This document shows positions 7,086 through 14,409 of a stretch of 44,293 bases of DNA, one piece after another. The DNA is from Phycisphaerae bacterium (GTDB lineage: Bacteria > Planctomycetota > Phycisphaerae > JAAYCJ01), in the NCBI GenBank assembly GCA_012729815.1, contig JAAYCJ010000348.1, forward strand, positions 1 to 44,293. Reading direction: 5' to 3'. The notes under the pieces were generated by a model, which made no database searches, had not been told where the DNA came from, and worked only from the letters and a program-made list of their open reading frames with translations. The translations under genes were made by a program, and so were the position numbers. Position 1 is the first letter of the stretch. Every line of letters begins with the position of its first letter.

Positions 7086-9074
7086 ATGCGCGGTTTGGGA
7101 TGGCTGATGACGGGCGTGGCGGCGTTGGCGTGGGCTGGGTCGGCGTGCGGCGAGGTGAGCGTGCACGGGATGTTCGGCGATCATGCGGTGCTTCAGCGGG
7201 GGATCGCGGTTCCGGTGTGGGGCAAGGCGGCGGCGGGCGAGAAGGTGGTGGTGACGATCGGCGGCCAGACGGCGACGACGACGGCGGGCGCGGACGGGTC
7301 GTGGCGGGTGAATCTCGAGCCGATGGCGGCGGGCGGGCCGCTGGAGATGACGGTGGCGGGGACCAACACGATTGTATTGAAGGACGTGGTGGTCGGCGAG
7401 GTGTGGATCGGTTCGGGGCAGTCGAACATGCAGATGACGGTGGGAGGAAGCCGGGACGCCGGTCAGGAGATGGCGGAGGCGACGTATCCGATGATCCGGC
7501 AGTGTTCGGTGGCGCATCGGCCGATGGCGGAGCCAACGCCGGAGGTTTCGACGTCGTGGACGGTGTGTTCGCCGGAGACGGTGGGCGGATTTACGGCGGT
7601 GGGGTATTTTTTCGCGCGGGATCTGCACAAGGCGTTGGGCGTGCCGGTGGGGATCATCAACAGCAGTTGGGGCGGGACGCCGGCTGAGGCGTGGACGCCG
7701 CGCGATGTGATGAAGGCGGAGGGGATCAACGCGGGGATGGTGGAGTATTACGAGCAGTGCGTGGCGAACCAGGACGAGATGATGAAGAAATACCAGGAGG
7801 ACCTGGCGGCGTACGAGAAGCTCAAGGCGGGAGGGAAGATCCGCGACCGTCAGGAGGACCCGGGCGACAAGGGGTTCGAGCAGGGCTGGGCGAAGGTCGA
7901 TTTCGACGATTCGGGTTGGGAGCGTATCGAGCTTCCGCGGACGTGGCCGGAGTCGATGGACGGGGCGATCTGGTATCGGCGCGAGGTGACGCTGCCGGAG
8001 GATTGGGCGGGTCGCGACGTGCAGATCAGCCTGGGTTCGATCGACGACTACGACGTGACATATTTCAACGGCGAGCGGGTCGGTTCGACGGGCAATGAGA
8101 CGGCGAACTGGTGGGTACACTGGCGTCAGTACACGATTCCCGGGCGGCTGGTGAAGGCGGGGCGGAACGTGGTGGCGGTGCGGGTGTTTGACGACCTGTC
8201 GGGCGGCGGGTTTACGGGGATGCCGGAGGACATGTATGTGAAGGCGGCGGGCGGCGCGGAGCGGATTTCGCTGGCGGGGCCGTGGCGGCAGCAAATGGAG
8301 TTGAGTTTGCCCGCGATCCAGGTGAGCCGTCCGCCGAGCGTTCCGTTCGGGCCGAAGAATCCGAACGCGCCGGGCACGCTGTACAACGGGATGATTTATC
8401 CGCTGGCGCCGTACGCGGTTCGCGGGGCGATCTGGTATCAGGGCGAGTCGAACGTGGGCCGGCCGGGCGAGTACGCGCGGCTGCTATCGACGATGATTCG
8501 CGAGTGGCGGCGGCTTTGGGGTCAGGAGGAGTTTGCGTTCGGGATCGTGCAGTTGGCGAATTTCCTGGCGGTGCAGCGGGACGCGAACGTATCGAGCGGA
8601 TGGGCGGCGCTGCGGGATGCGCAGCTTCGCGTGTCGCAGATGGACGAGAACGTGGGTCTGGCGGTGATTATCGACATCGGGGAGGCGGCGGACATTCATC
8701 CGAAGAACAAGCAGGACGTGGGCAAGCGGTTGGGGCTCTGGGCGCTGGCGACGGTGTACGGGCGGGACGTGGAGTACTGCGGGCCGATCTATAGGTCGAT
8801 GAAGGTTGAGGACGGGAAGGTGCGGCTGAGCTTCGACCACGTCGGCGGCGGGTTGACTGCCAGGGGCGACGGACCGCTGAAGGGGTTTGCGATCTGCGGC
8901 GAGGATGGCCAGTTCGTCTGGGCGGAGGCGAAGATCGAGGGCGAGACGGTGGTGGTCTGGTCGGAGCAGGTGGCCAAGCCGACGGCGGTGCGGTACGCGT
9001 GGGCGGATAATCCGGTGTGCAATCTGTACAACGAGGCGGGTTTGCCGGCGAGTCCGTTTTGGGCGCGGGAGTGA
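7086..9074 (+). CDS. Sialate O-acetylesterase (SGNH-type) with inserted jelly-roll domain
   Basis: A 662-residue exported esterase predicted to remove O-acetyl groups from sialic acids or related acetylated glycans. A signal peptide (about residues 1-21) is followed by a beta-domain starting VSVHGMFGDHAVLQRG. The SGNH nucleophile block GQSNM has its serine at residue 113, then come NSSWGGTPAEAW and GAIWYQGESN, and the catalytic DxH (Asp536, His538) lies in DIHPKNK. Between the first and later catalytic blocks there is a galactose-binding-like jelly-roll insertion of about 130 residues containing WYRREVTLP, a layout known in bacterial sialate esterases. The ATG at 7086 follows GGAAGGA and starts exactly at the signal peptide. 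Likely role: glycan scavenging. Confidence 0.9.
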   Translation: MRGLGWLMTGVAALAWAGSACGEVSVHGMFGDHAVLQRGIAVPVWGKAAAGEKVVVTIGGQTATTTAGADGSWRVNLEPMAAGGPLEMTVAGTNTIVLKDVVVGEVWIGSGQSNMQMTVGGSRDAGQEMAEATYPMIRQCSVAHRPMAEPTPEVSTSWTVCSPETVGGFTAVGYFFARDLHKALGVPVGIINSSWGGTPAEAWTPRDVMKAEGINAGMVEYYEQCVANQDEMMKKYQEDLAAYEKLKAGGKIRDRQEDPGDKGFEQGWAKVDFDDSGWERIELPRTWPESMDGAIWYRREVTLPEDWAGRDVQISLGSIDDYDVTYFNGERVGSTGNETANWWVHWRQYTIPGRLVKAGRNVVAVRVFDDLSGGGFTGMPEDMYVKAAGGAERISLAGPWRQQMELSLPAIQVSRPPSVPFGPKNPNAPGTLYNGMIYPLAPYAVRGAIWYQGESNVGRPGEYARLLSTMIREWRRLWGQEEFAFGIVQLANFLAVQRDANVSSGWAALRDAQLRVSQMDENVGLAVIIDIGEAADIHPKNKQDVGKRLGLWALATVYGRDVEYCGPIYRSMKVEDGKVRLSFDHVGGGLTARGDGPLKGFAICGEDGQFVWAEAKIEGETVVVWSEQVAKPTAVRYAWADNPVCNLYNEAGLPASPFWARE

Positions 9075-9239
9075 CGGCGACAAGAGTGGTCCGATGAGTA
9101 TAATGAAAGCTTATTAGTAATTAGTATAATGATACTTGACATTTTTTACCATTATCGGTACCTTAGGGAGAAGGAGAGAGAGTTGGCGTTGCCTATCTGA
9201 GTTTTTGAGCGCTACTCTTGGGGTAGAAGGAGGAAGGAA
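9075..9239 (+). promoter_or_regulatory. AT-rich upstream region of the PEP-CTERM gene
   Basis: Two TATAAT boxes (9099-9104 and 9125-9130), each within a repeated AGTATAATGA, precede a perfect TTGACA (9136-9141). The TTGACA has only a weak -10 candidate, TACCTT at 9159-9164, 17 bp downstream. Neither TATAAT has a clear -35. The AT richness contrasts sharply with the surroundings and fits a promoter region, but I cannot fix the start point. A strong AAGGAGGAAGG Shine-Dalgarno ends just before 9240. Confidence 0.4.
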
Positions 9240-9986
9240 ATGTGGCGAGGGCTGGTTGTGGTGGCGGCGGTGGCGGTATTTGTCGGGTCGGCGGTGGCGA
9301 CTCCCATCAACTACGGTGATTTTACCGGGGTTACGATGCGCTACCAGCAGATCTCGGAGGACTCGGGAACGGATCCACTTCCGCTGTATAATTCGCCGAC
9401 GTTGGTCGGGGATACGCTGCAGTTTAACAACCTGAGTTTCTACTCCTCCTCGAGCGGCAACGCGGCCGACACGACGGATGGGAACCTGATGGGGTGGATC
9501 GAGGCGAAGGTGGGTTCGGTGATCCAGTCGATCGCGTTTGATGAGTACGGGGACGTTTCGCTGAACGGTAGTCCGCTGAAATGGGGCTATGCGAGCGTGA
9601 CGAACACCATTTTTGTGCAAGTCCACGAGATCGACCGGGTGGCGGTGGCGCCGTTCACGTTTACGATCGACATGGTGATGACCCCGTCGGACGGGGACTG
9701 GACGCTGATGGACGACGGCTACGGCAGTTGGGACTGGGAGGGGCATCTGCTGGCCGACGTGACGCAGGCGCTGCGAGACAAAGGCTATGCGACGGGGTAC
9801 GCGACGAAGCTCTACTTCGAGATGGACAACACGCTGAACACGTCAAGCGAAACGGGCACATCGGCGTACATTGCCAAGAAGCTGACGGATGGGCTGAAGG
9901 TGACGGCGTCGGTGGAGGTGCCGGAGCCGATAACGGTGCTGCTGATGGGTCTGGGGCTTGGGCTGCTGCGGGTTCGTCGGGGATAG
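9240..9986 (+). CDS. PEP-CTERM sorting domain protein
   Basis: A 248-residue exported protein with a signal peptide (about residues 1-20, ending SAVA) and a beta-rich, Ser/Thr/Asn-rich body. The canonical PEP-CTERM tail is VPEP, then a hydrophobic helix (about residues 228-243), then RVRRG. By family knowledge such tails are recognised and cleaved by an exosortase, and the mature protein is exported to the surface, often glycosylated and linked to exopolysaccharide. The body has no recognised domain. It has a strong Shine-Dalgarno and its own terminator, so it is monocistronic. No exosortase lies in the window, but the polysaccharide cluster at 24-44 kb carries exosortase-associated families, giving a plausible partner system. 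Confidence 0.88.
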   Translation: MWRGLVVVAAVAVFVGSAVATPINYGDFTGVTMRYQQISEDSGTDPLPLYNSPTLVGDTLQFNNLSFYSSSSGNAADTTDGNLMGWIEAKVGSVIQSIAFDEYGDVSLNGSPLKWGYASVTNTIFVQVHEIDRVAVAPFTFTIDMVMTPSDGDWTLMDDGYGSWDWEGHLLADVTQALRDKGYATGYATKLYFEMDNTLNTSSETGTSAYIAKKLTDGLKVTASVEVPEPITVLLMGLGLGLLRVRRG

Positions 9987-10014
9987 GCTTGAGGTTTTTG
10001 GGTTTTTGAATTTC

Positions 10015-10049
10015 AGGGTCCGCTTTCGGGCGGACCCTTTTTCTTTTTA
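10015..10049 (+). terminator. Rho-independent terminator after the PEP-CTERM gene
   Basis: A perfect 9-bp stem, AGGGTCCGC (10015-10023) and GCGGACCCT (10030-10038), with a 6-nt loop is followed by TTTTCTTTTT. It begins 28 bp after the stop codon. Confidence 0.88.
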
Positions 10050-10476
10050 CGCTTTGCGCGTTTGTGTTCGGTTTGCCTGTTGACCGTCCGGGGTTGTGAG
10101 CGTTTGGTCGGTGTTGGCCGAGCCAGTGTTTTGATTCAGCGGGGATCAACAGCTTACGGCGTTCGGTTCCAGTCGGCGAGGCGTCACGAGAACTTCGACG
10201 AGGTTGAGGCTGCGTCGCGGCATGGGTCGGCTCCTTGCAAAAGGTGGCAGGGAAAGAATAGCATGTTTGATGGCGATAGTCGAGGGTGATGGCGGTCGTT
10301 GTGGCGGGTGAACCTCGCCTTCGGCGAGAACCTCCCGCCCTACCGGTTGTCGGTGCGCGGTGTCGGCTTTCGTGGTGTTCCGCGTGGTCCGTGCCGGCGG
10401 GTTTTGGGGCTTGCTGAAATGGGCGGTTGGGTTGAGAATGGTGCTGAGTTTAGCGGTTTGGAAGGAGATGTGTGGC
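10050..10476. other. 427-bp gap before the phosphotriesterase-family gene
   Basis: No gene is supported; short frames here lack family resemblance. The stretch contains copy 2 of the 49-bp hairpin repeat (10295-10343) and, just before the next gene, an AAGGAG Shine-Dalgarno (10462-10467). No promoter stands out. Confidence 0.45.
10295..10343. repeat. 49-bp hairpin repeat, copy 2
   Basis: Second copy of the 5815-5863 element in the same orientation, differing at one base. It shows the same nested inverted arms (GGCGGG/CCCGCC and TCGCC/GGCGA) and ends in CCCTAC. Confidence 0.75.
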
Positions 10477-11403
10477 GTGAGCGCGATGACGGTTCTTGGA
10501 GCGGTGCCGGTGGATGAGCTGGGCGTGACGCAGATGCACGAGCACGTGCTGGCGAACAGCGACTATGACGGGAACGACTATAACCTGGTGATGGACGACG
10601 TGGAGGTGGCGACGCGGGAGGTCGAGTATTTCAAGGCGGCGGGAGGAAACACCATTGTCGATCTGTCGTGCGTGGGTCTGGGACGCGACGCAGCGGGCCT
10701 CAGGCGGATCGCGGAGCGGACGGGCGTGCACGTGATCGCGTGCACGGGTTTTTATCGCGAGTGCAGCTATCCGGCGTATGCGCGGGAGGAGACGGCGGAC
10801 CAGTTGGCGCGGCGGATGATCCGGGAGCATCGGGAGGGGATCGACGATACGGGCGTCCGGCCGGGCATTCTGGCGGAGATCGCCACGGAGTACGGGGTGG
10901 GGAAGATGAGCGTGGGGGAGGAGAAGGTTTTTACGGCGGTGGCGTACGCGCAGGTGGAGACGGGCATGCCGGTTTCGACGCACTGCTGGGCGGGCGAGCT
11001 GGCGCACGAGCAGATCGCGGTGCTGACGCGGAACGGGGTGTCGCCGGGCAAGATCGTGATCGGGCATCTGGCGGTGGATGGGACGGCGGAGGCGCGGATT
11101 CCGAAGATCGCGGAGAAGGGGGTGTTTCTGGGGATCGACTGCATCGGGTACGCGTACGAGCGGGTGGTGGTGATGAAGGACGCGGAGCGGGCGCGGCTGG
11201 TGCGACGGCTGATTGACGCGGGTTTTTTGAACCAGATCACGATGTCGCAGGACGTGGCCCGCAAGCTGCTGTTGAAGCACTATCACGGGATCGGGTACGA
11301 GTATCTGCTGCGCCGCTTCGTTCCGATGCTGAGGGACAATGGGGTGACGCAGGAGCAGATTCATACGATTCTGGTGGAGAATCCCAAGCGGGCGTTCGCC
11401 TGA
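10477..11403 (+). CDS. Phosphotriesterase-family (PHP-like) metal hydrolase
   Basis: A 308-residue amidohydrolase-superfamily protein resembling E. coli YhfV (phosphotriesterase homology protein). Metal ligands are visible in order: His21 and His23 (HEH), Glu134 in GILAEIATEYG, His169 (STHCW), His197 (VIGHLA) and Asp259 (SQDVAR). Glu134 sits where true phosphotriesterases carry a carboxylated lysine; PHP proteins also have Glu there. So organophosphate hydrolysis should not be assumed, and the natural substrate is unknown (lactones or phosphorylated sugars are possible). Start: GTG at 10477 lies 9 nt after AAGGAG. ATG at 10468 abuts the Shine-Dalgarno directly, and ATG at 10486 is also possible. 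No operon partner is evident. Confidence 0.82.
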   Translation: MSAMTVLGAVPVDELGVTQMHEHVLANSDYDGNDYNLVMDDVEVATREVEYFKAAGGNTIVDLSCVGLGRDAAGLRRIAERTGVHVIACTGFYRECSYPAYAREETADQLARRMIREHREGIDDTGVRPGILAEIATEYGVGKMSVGEEKVFTAVAYAQVETGMPVSTHCWAGELAHEQIAVLTRNGVSPGKIVIGHLAVDGTAEARIPKIAEKGVFLGIDCIGYAYERVVVMKDAERARLVRRLIDAGFLNQITMSQDVARKLLLKHYHGIGYEYLLRRFVPMLRDNGVTQEQIHTILVENPKRAFA

Positions 11404-11699
11404 GAGGGGCGCGCTAAGAAGGTTTTTCGGGGATTCCTTTCTTAGTGGCGGTCGCTAAGAAAGGTCGCCTTCGCTGGGCAGGCGGCCGCTATCATCGGCA
11501 CTACTGTGTGTTCAGTTATAGTTTAGGCTGTGAAATGCTGGGTGGGCGTTGGGTGGTGCGTCGGAACGACTCACCCTACCGGGAGAGCGGGCGTCTTTGG
11601 CGAGCGGAGGGCTGGCCGGAGGGTGGCGTTGCGGAGGCGGGCGCATAGAATATGGATTTGCGGCTTGGTGTGCGTTGGCGGAGACTGGAGCGGACGGCG
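11404..11699. promoter_or_regulatory. Gap before panC with mutually exclusive hairpin arms
   Basis: A perfect 10-bp inverted repeat, CCTTTCTTAG (11436-11445) and CTAAGAAAGG (11455-11464), has a 9-nt loop. A third segment, CTAAGAAGG near 11414-11422, can pair imperfectly with the same middle arm, so two alternative hairpins compete. A further GGGTG/CACCC hairpin ends in CACCCTACC near 11578. There is no T-run typical of a terminator. It could be a leader element for panC-panD or a dispersed repeat. Confidence 0.4.
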
Positions 11700-12581
11700 A
11701 TGTTGACGGCGGAGACGATAGCGGAGGCGAGGCGGGCGGTTCGGACGGCTCGCGGGCAGGGCCGTCGGGTGGGTCTGGTTCCGACGATGGGGGCGCTGCA
11801 CGAGGGGCACTTGTCGCTGATGGCGGCGGCGAGGGCGGAATGCGAGTTTGTGGCGGTCAGCATTTTCGTGAATCCGATCCAGTTCGGGCCGAATGAGGAC
11901 TATCAGCGGTATCCGCGGCCGATCGAGCGGGATCTGGCGGCGTGTCGCGAGGCGGGCGTGGACCTGGTGTTTGCCCCGTCGGCTGGGGAGATGTACCGGC
12001 AGGAGCGGCTGACGTCGGTGGTGGTGCGCGGGATGACCGAGGGGCTGTGCGGTCGGCAGCGGCCGGGGCATTTTGAGGGGGTGACCACGGTGGTGGCCAA
12101 GCTGTTCAATATCCTGGATCCGGATGCGGCGTATTTCGGCGAGAAGGACGCCCAGCAGGCGCTGGTGTTGCGTAAGATGGTGGTGGACCTGGACTTCCCG
12201 ATCGCGATGCGTTTTTGCCCGACGGTCCGTGAGGCGGACGGGCTGGCCCTCAGTTCGCGGAACGCGTACCTGTCGGCGGACGAGCGGGAGCGGGCGCTGT
12301 GCCTGAGCCGGGGGCTGGAGGCGGGCCGCCGGATGATCGCGGAGGGGCGGACCGAGGCGGCGGCGATCGCGGCGGCGATGCGGCGGATCATCGAGGCGGC
12401 TGAGCCTGAGAAGATCGACTACATCGAGATCGTCGATCCGCATACGCTTGGGCCGGTGGCACGGGTGGCGGGGCCGGTGCTGATGGCGACGGCGGTGCGG
12501 ATCGGGCGCACGCGGCTGATCGACAATATTCTCGTGGACAGCCAAGGGAATAAGATTAGAATGAACGATTTGTTCCTCTAG
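11700..12581 (+). CDS. panC: Pantothenate synthetase
   Basis: Cytoplasmic ATP-dependent ligase joining pantoate and beta-alanine, the last step of pantothenate (vitamin B5) synthesis. The 293 residues include the nucleotidylyltransferase HIGH-like motif PTMGALHEGHLSL near residue 30, VSIFVNPIQFGPNEDYQRYPR near residue 60, YFGEKDAQQ near residue 150 and ALSSRNAYLS near residue 185, which together identify PanC. The ATG at 11700 is preferred over an in-frame ATG at 11652, because TMLTAETIAEARR matches the usual N-terminus. panD follows 22 bp later and supplies beta-alanine, so the pair is a functional operon. panB is not in this window. Confidence 0.96.
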   Translation: MLTAETIAEARRAVRTARGQGRRVGLVPTMGALHEGHLSLMAAARAECEFVAVSIFVNPIQFGPNEDYQRYPRPIERDLAACREAGVDLVFAPSAGEMYRQERLTSVVVRGMTEGLCGRQRPGHFEGVTTVVAKLFNILDPDAAYFGEKDAQQALVLRKMVVDLDFPIAMRFCPTVREADGLALSSRNAYLSADERERALCLSRGLEAGRRMIAEGRTEAAAIAAAMRRIIEAAEPEKIDYIEIVDPHTLGPVARVAGPVLMATAVRIGRTRLIDNILVDSQGNKIRMNDLFL

Positions 12582-12603
12582 AAGTGGTTGCGGAGATTTC
12601 GTA

Positions 12604-12966
12604 ATGTTGCTGAAGTTCCTGCGGTCGAAGATTCATGGGGCGAAGGTGACCGAGGCGAATATCAACTACATCGGATCCATCGCCATCGACACGCAGTTGA
12701 TGGAGGCGGCGGGCCTGAGGACCAGCGAGATCGTGATGGTGGCGGACGTGGAGAACGGGAACCGGCTGATGACGTACGTGATTCCGGCGCCGGCGGGTTC
12801 GAAGACGATCTGTTTGAACGGGGCGGCGGCGCGGCTGGTGAGCGTGGGGGATACGGTGCTGGTGTTTTCGTTCGCGTATTTGACGGAAGAGGAGGCGGCG
12901 CGGCATCGGGCGAGGATCGTGCTGATGGGGGAGGATAATGAGGTCAAAGAGATTTTCGATCAGTGA
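12604..12966 (+). CDS. panD: Aspartate 1-decarboxylase
   Basis: Pyruvoyl-dependent enzyme making beta-alanine from aspartate for pantothenate synthesis. The 120-residue proenzyme has the self-cleavage site Gly24-Ser25 in NYIGSIAID, exactly where the family cleaves to expose the pyruvoyl group. Other PanD features are the basic N-terminal segment LRSKIHGAKVT, the NGAAARLV segment and the C-terminal VLVFSFAYL strand. Normal length. It lies 22 bp after panC. The tail after residue 100 (HRARIVLMGEDNEV) matches typical PanD endings. Confidence 0.96.
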   Translation: MLLKFLRSKIHGAKVTEANINYIGSIAIDTQLMEAAGLRTSEIVMVADVENGNRLMTYVIPAPAGSKTICLNGAAARLVSVGDTVLVFSFAYLTEEEAARHRARIVLMGEDNEVKEIFDQ

Positions 12967-12976
12967 GGGGGGAGAA

Positions 12977-13032
12977 GGCTCTAGGCTCTAGGCTCTAGGC
13001 TCTAGGCTCTAGGCTCTAGGCTTTAGGCTTTA
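12977..13032. repeat. (GGCTYTA)8 tandem heptamer array
   Basis: Six perfect GGCTCTA units (12977-13018) are followed by two GGCTTTA units (13019-13032). It starts 10 bp after the panD stop. Two degenerate units of the same heptamer also follow accA (near 2367-2380). Confidence 0.9.
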
Positions 13033-13096
13033 GGGTCCGCCTTCGGCGGACGAAGTGCAGAATGCAAAGTGCGAAGTGCAAAGTGCAAAATGGGGA
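13033..13096. repeat. Hairpin plus GTGCAAA-type tract
   Basis: A 7-bp perfect stem, GTCCGCC (13035-13041) and GGCGGAC (13045-13051), with a TTC loop is directly followed by several degenerate GAAGTGCAAA units ending in AAAGTGCAAAATGGGGA. The hairpin lacks a T-run, so it is at best a weak terminator for panCD. Confidence 0.6.
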
Positions 13097-13158
13097 GGAG
13101 GGGCGGTTGGTCAGGGAGCTTGAGATGGAAATGACAAAATACGGGAGGAGTTGGTAGC

Positions 13159-14238
13159 TTGCATCCGACACTATTTCACCTGGGTCCGATCCCGATCCGG
13201 TCGTACGGTTTCATGATCATGATCGGGTTTCTGGTGGCTGTGCATCTGGCGGGGCGTCGGGCGAGGAAGGTGGGGGCGGATGAGGAGTTCGTGCTGAATC
13301 TGGGATTGCTGGCGCTGGTGGTGGGGATCATCGGGGCGCGGGCGTTTTTCGTGATCCACCGGTTGCCGCAGTTTCTGGCCCAGCCGAATCCGGTGTTGGC
13401 GATGCTGAACATCATCGGCGGCGGGTTGGAGTTTTACGGCGGGTTCCTCAGCGCGGTGGTCGCGGTGATCATTTACCTGCGGCTGAAGAAGAAGTCGATC
13501 CGGTGGTATTTGGACATTCTGGCCCCTTCGATCATGCTGGGACTGGCGTTCGGGCGGATCGGGTGTTTGCTGAACGGCTGTTGCTGGGGCGGCGTGACGA
13601 GTCTGCCGATGGCGATCCGGTTTCCGTATTTCAGCCTGCCGTTCCAGCACCAGGTGTTCGAGACGCAGCAGTTGGCGGTGCCGGGCGAGTTTCTGGTGGC
13701 CAGTCCGGATCGCAGCCCGGACCTGTTCCACGGCGAGATTCTGGAGATGACGGACGAGGAGTTCCAGGCGGAGCTGGAGACGGCCAAGCCGGACACGCCG
13801 CTTGGCGCGATTTACGGCCGGCATCACGGGCACCTGGAGCGGTACGGGGTGACGCTGGCGGATCTGCGCGAATTGATAGAGCGGATGGATTTGCGGTCGC
13901 TGCCGGTGCATCCGACGCAGCTCTACTCGTCGCTTAACGCGGTGTTCATTTCGGTGATTTTGGGGATGTATTTCTGGCGGCGGAAGCGTCACGGGATGGT
14001 GGTGGCGTGGATGTTCGTGATCTACCCGATCAGCCGGTTTTTGCTGGAGATGGTGCGGACGGACAACGCGCAGGACACGTTCGGGCTGACGGTTTCGCAG
14101 GGGGTGAGCGTGGCGGTGATTCCGCTGGCGCTGCTGCTGATGTGGGTGCTGCACCGTCTGCCGGAGGTCTCGCCGCGGGCGAAGGCCGAGATGGAGGCGC
14201 ATGCGGCGAAGCAGGCCCGGCCGGTTGAGGGGAAGTGA
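13159..14238 (+). CDS. lgt: Prolipoprotein diacylglyceryl transferase
   Basis: Inner-membrane enzyme that moves diacylglycerol from phosphatidylglycerol to the lipobox cysteine of prolipoproteins. The 359-residue protein has multiple membrane helices and the N-terminal PIPIRSYGFMI segment. GGLEFYGGF lies near residue 95, the core GRIGCLLNGCCWG near residue 135, and VHPTQLYSS before the last helices. Between the core and VHPTQLYSS is a hydrophilic insertion of about 90 residues not found in typical Lgt of about 260-290 residues. The start is TTG at 13159, 8 nt after GGGAGGAG; no suitable ATG exists upstream. It converges with the 14410-15192 gene. Confidence 0.93.
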   Translation: MHPTLFHLGPIPIRSYGFMIMIGFLVAVHLAGRRARKVGADEEFVLNLGLLALVVGIIGARAFFVIHRLPQFLAQPNPVLAMLNIIGGGLEFYGGFLSAVVAVIIYLRLKKKSIRWYLDILAPSIMLGLAFGRIGCLLNGCCWGGVTSLPMAIRFPYFSLPFQHQVFETQQLAVPGEFLVASPDRSPDLFHGEILEMTDEEFQAELETAKPDTPLGAIYGRHHGHLERYGVTLADLRELIERMDLRSLPVHPTQLYSSLNAVFISVILGMYFWRRKRHGMVVAWMFVIYPISRFLLEMVRTDNAQDTFGLTVSQGVSVAVIPLALLLMWVLHRLPEVSPRAKAEMEAHAAKQARPVEGK

Positions 14239-14296
14239 GGCCTGTGGAAGACGTGGCGGGCGAGCAGCGACGATCGCCGCGGGATCGCGCAGCGGT

Positions 14297-14342
14297 CCAG
14301 GGGCTCGCGCCCCTGGCTACACCCCTTCGCCCCGTTGGGGCG
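14297..14342. repeat. Tandem palindromes between convergent genes
   Basis: CCAGGGGC (14297-14304) and GCCCCTGG (14309-14316) form an 8-bp stem with a TCGC loop. It is followed by CGCCCC (14328-14333) and GGGGCG (14337-14342) with a GTT loop. This two-hairpin layout looks like an REP-type intergenic element. No T-run is present. Confidence 0.6.
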
Positions 14343-14409
14343 ACCGCTTTGGCGCGTAGCCATAGTGTGGGACGCCACAGGTCAATCGGAAGGCGGGTCT
14401 TGGGTCGGC

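Noticed and set aside
14297-14342. Palindromes as a classical rho-independent terminator
   Set aside because: Neither strand has a T-run after the stems, so they are listed as a repeat.
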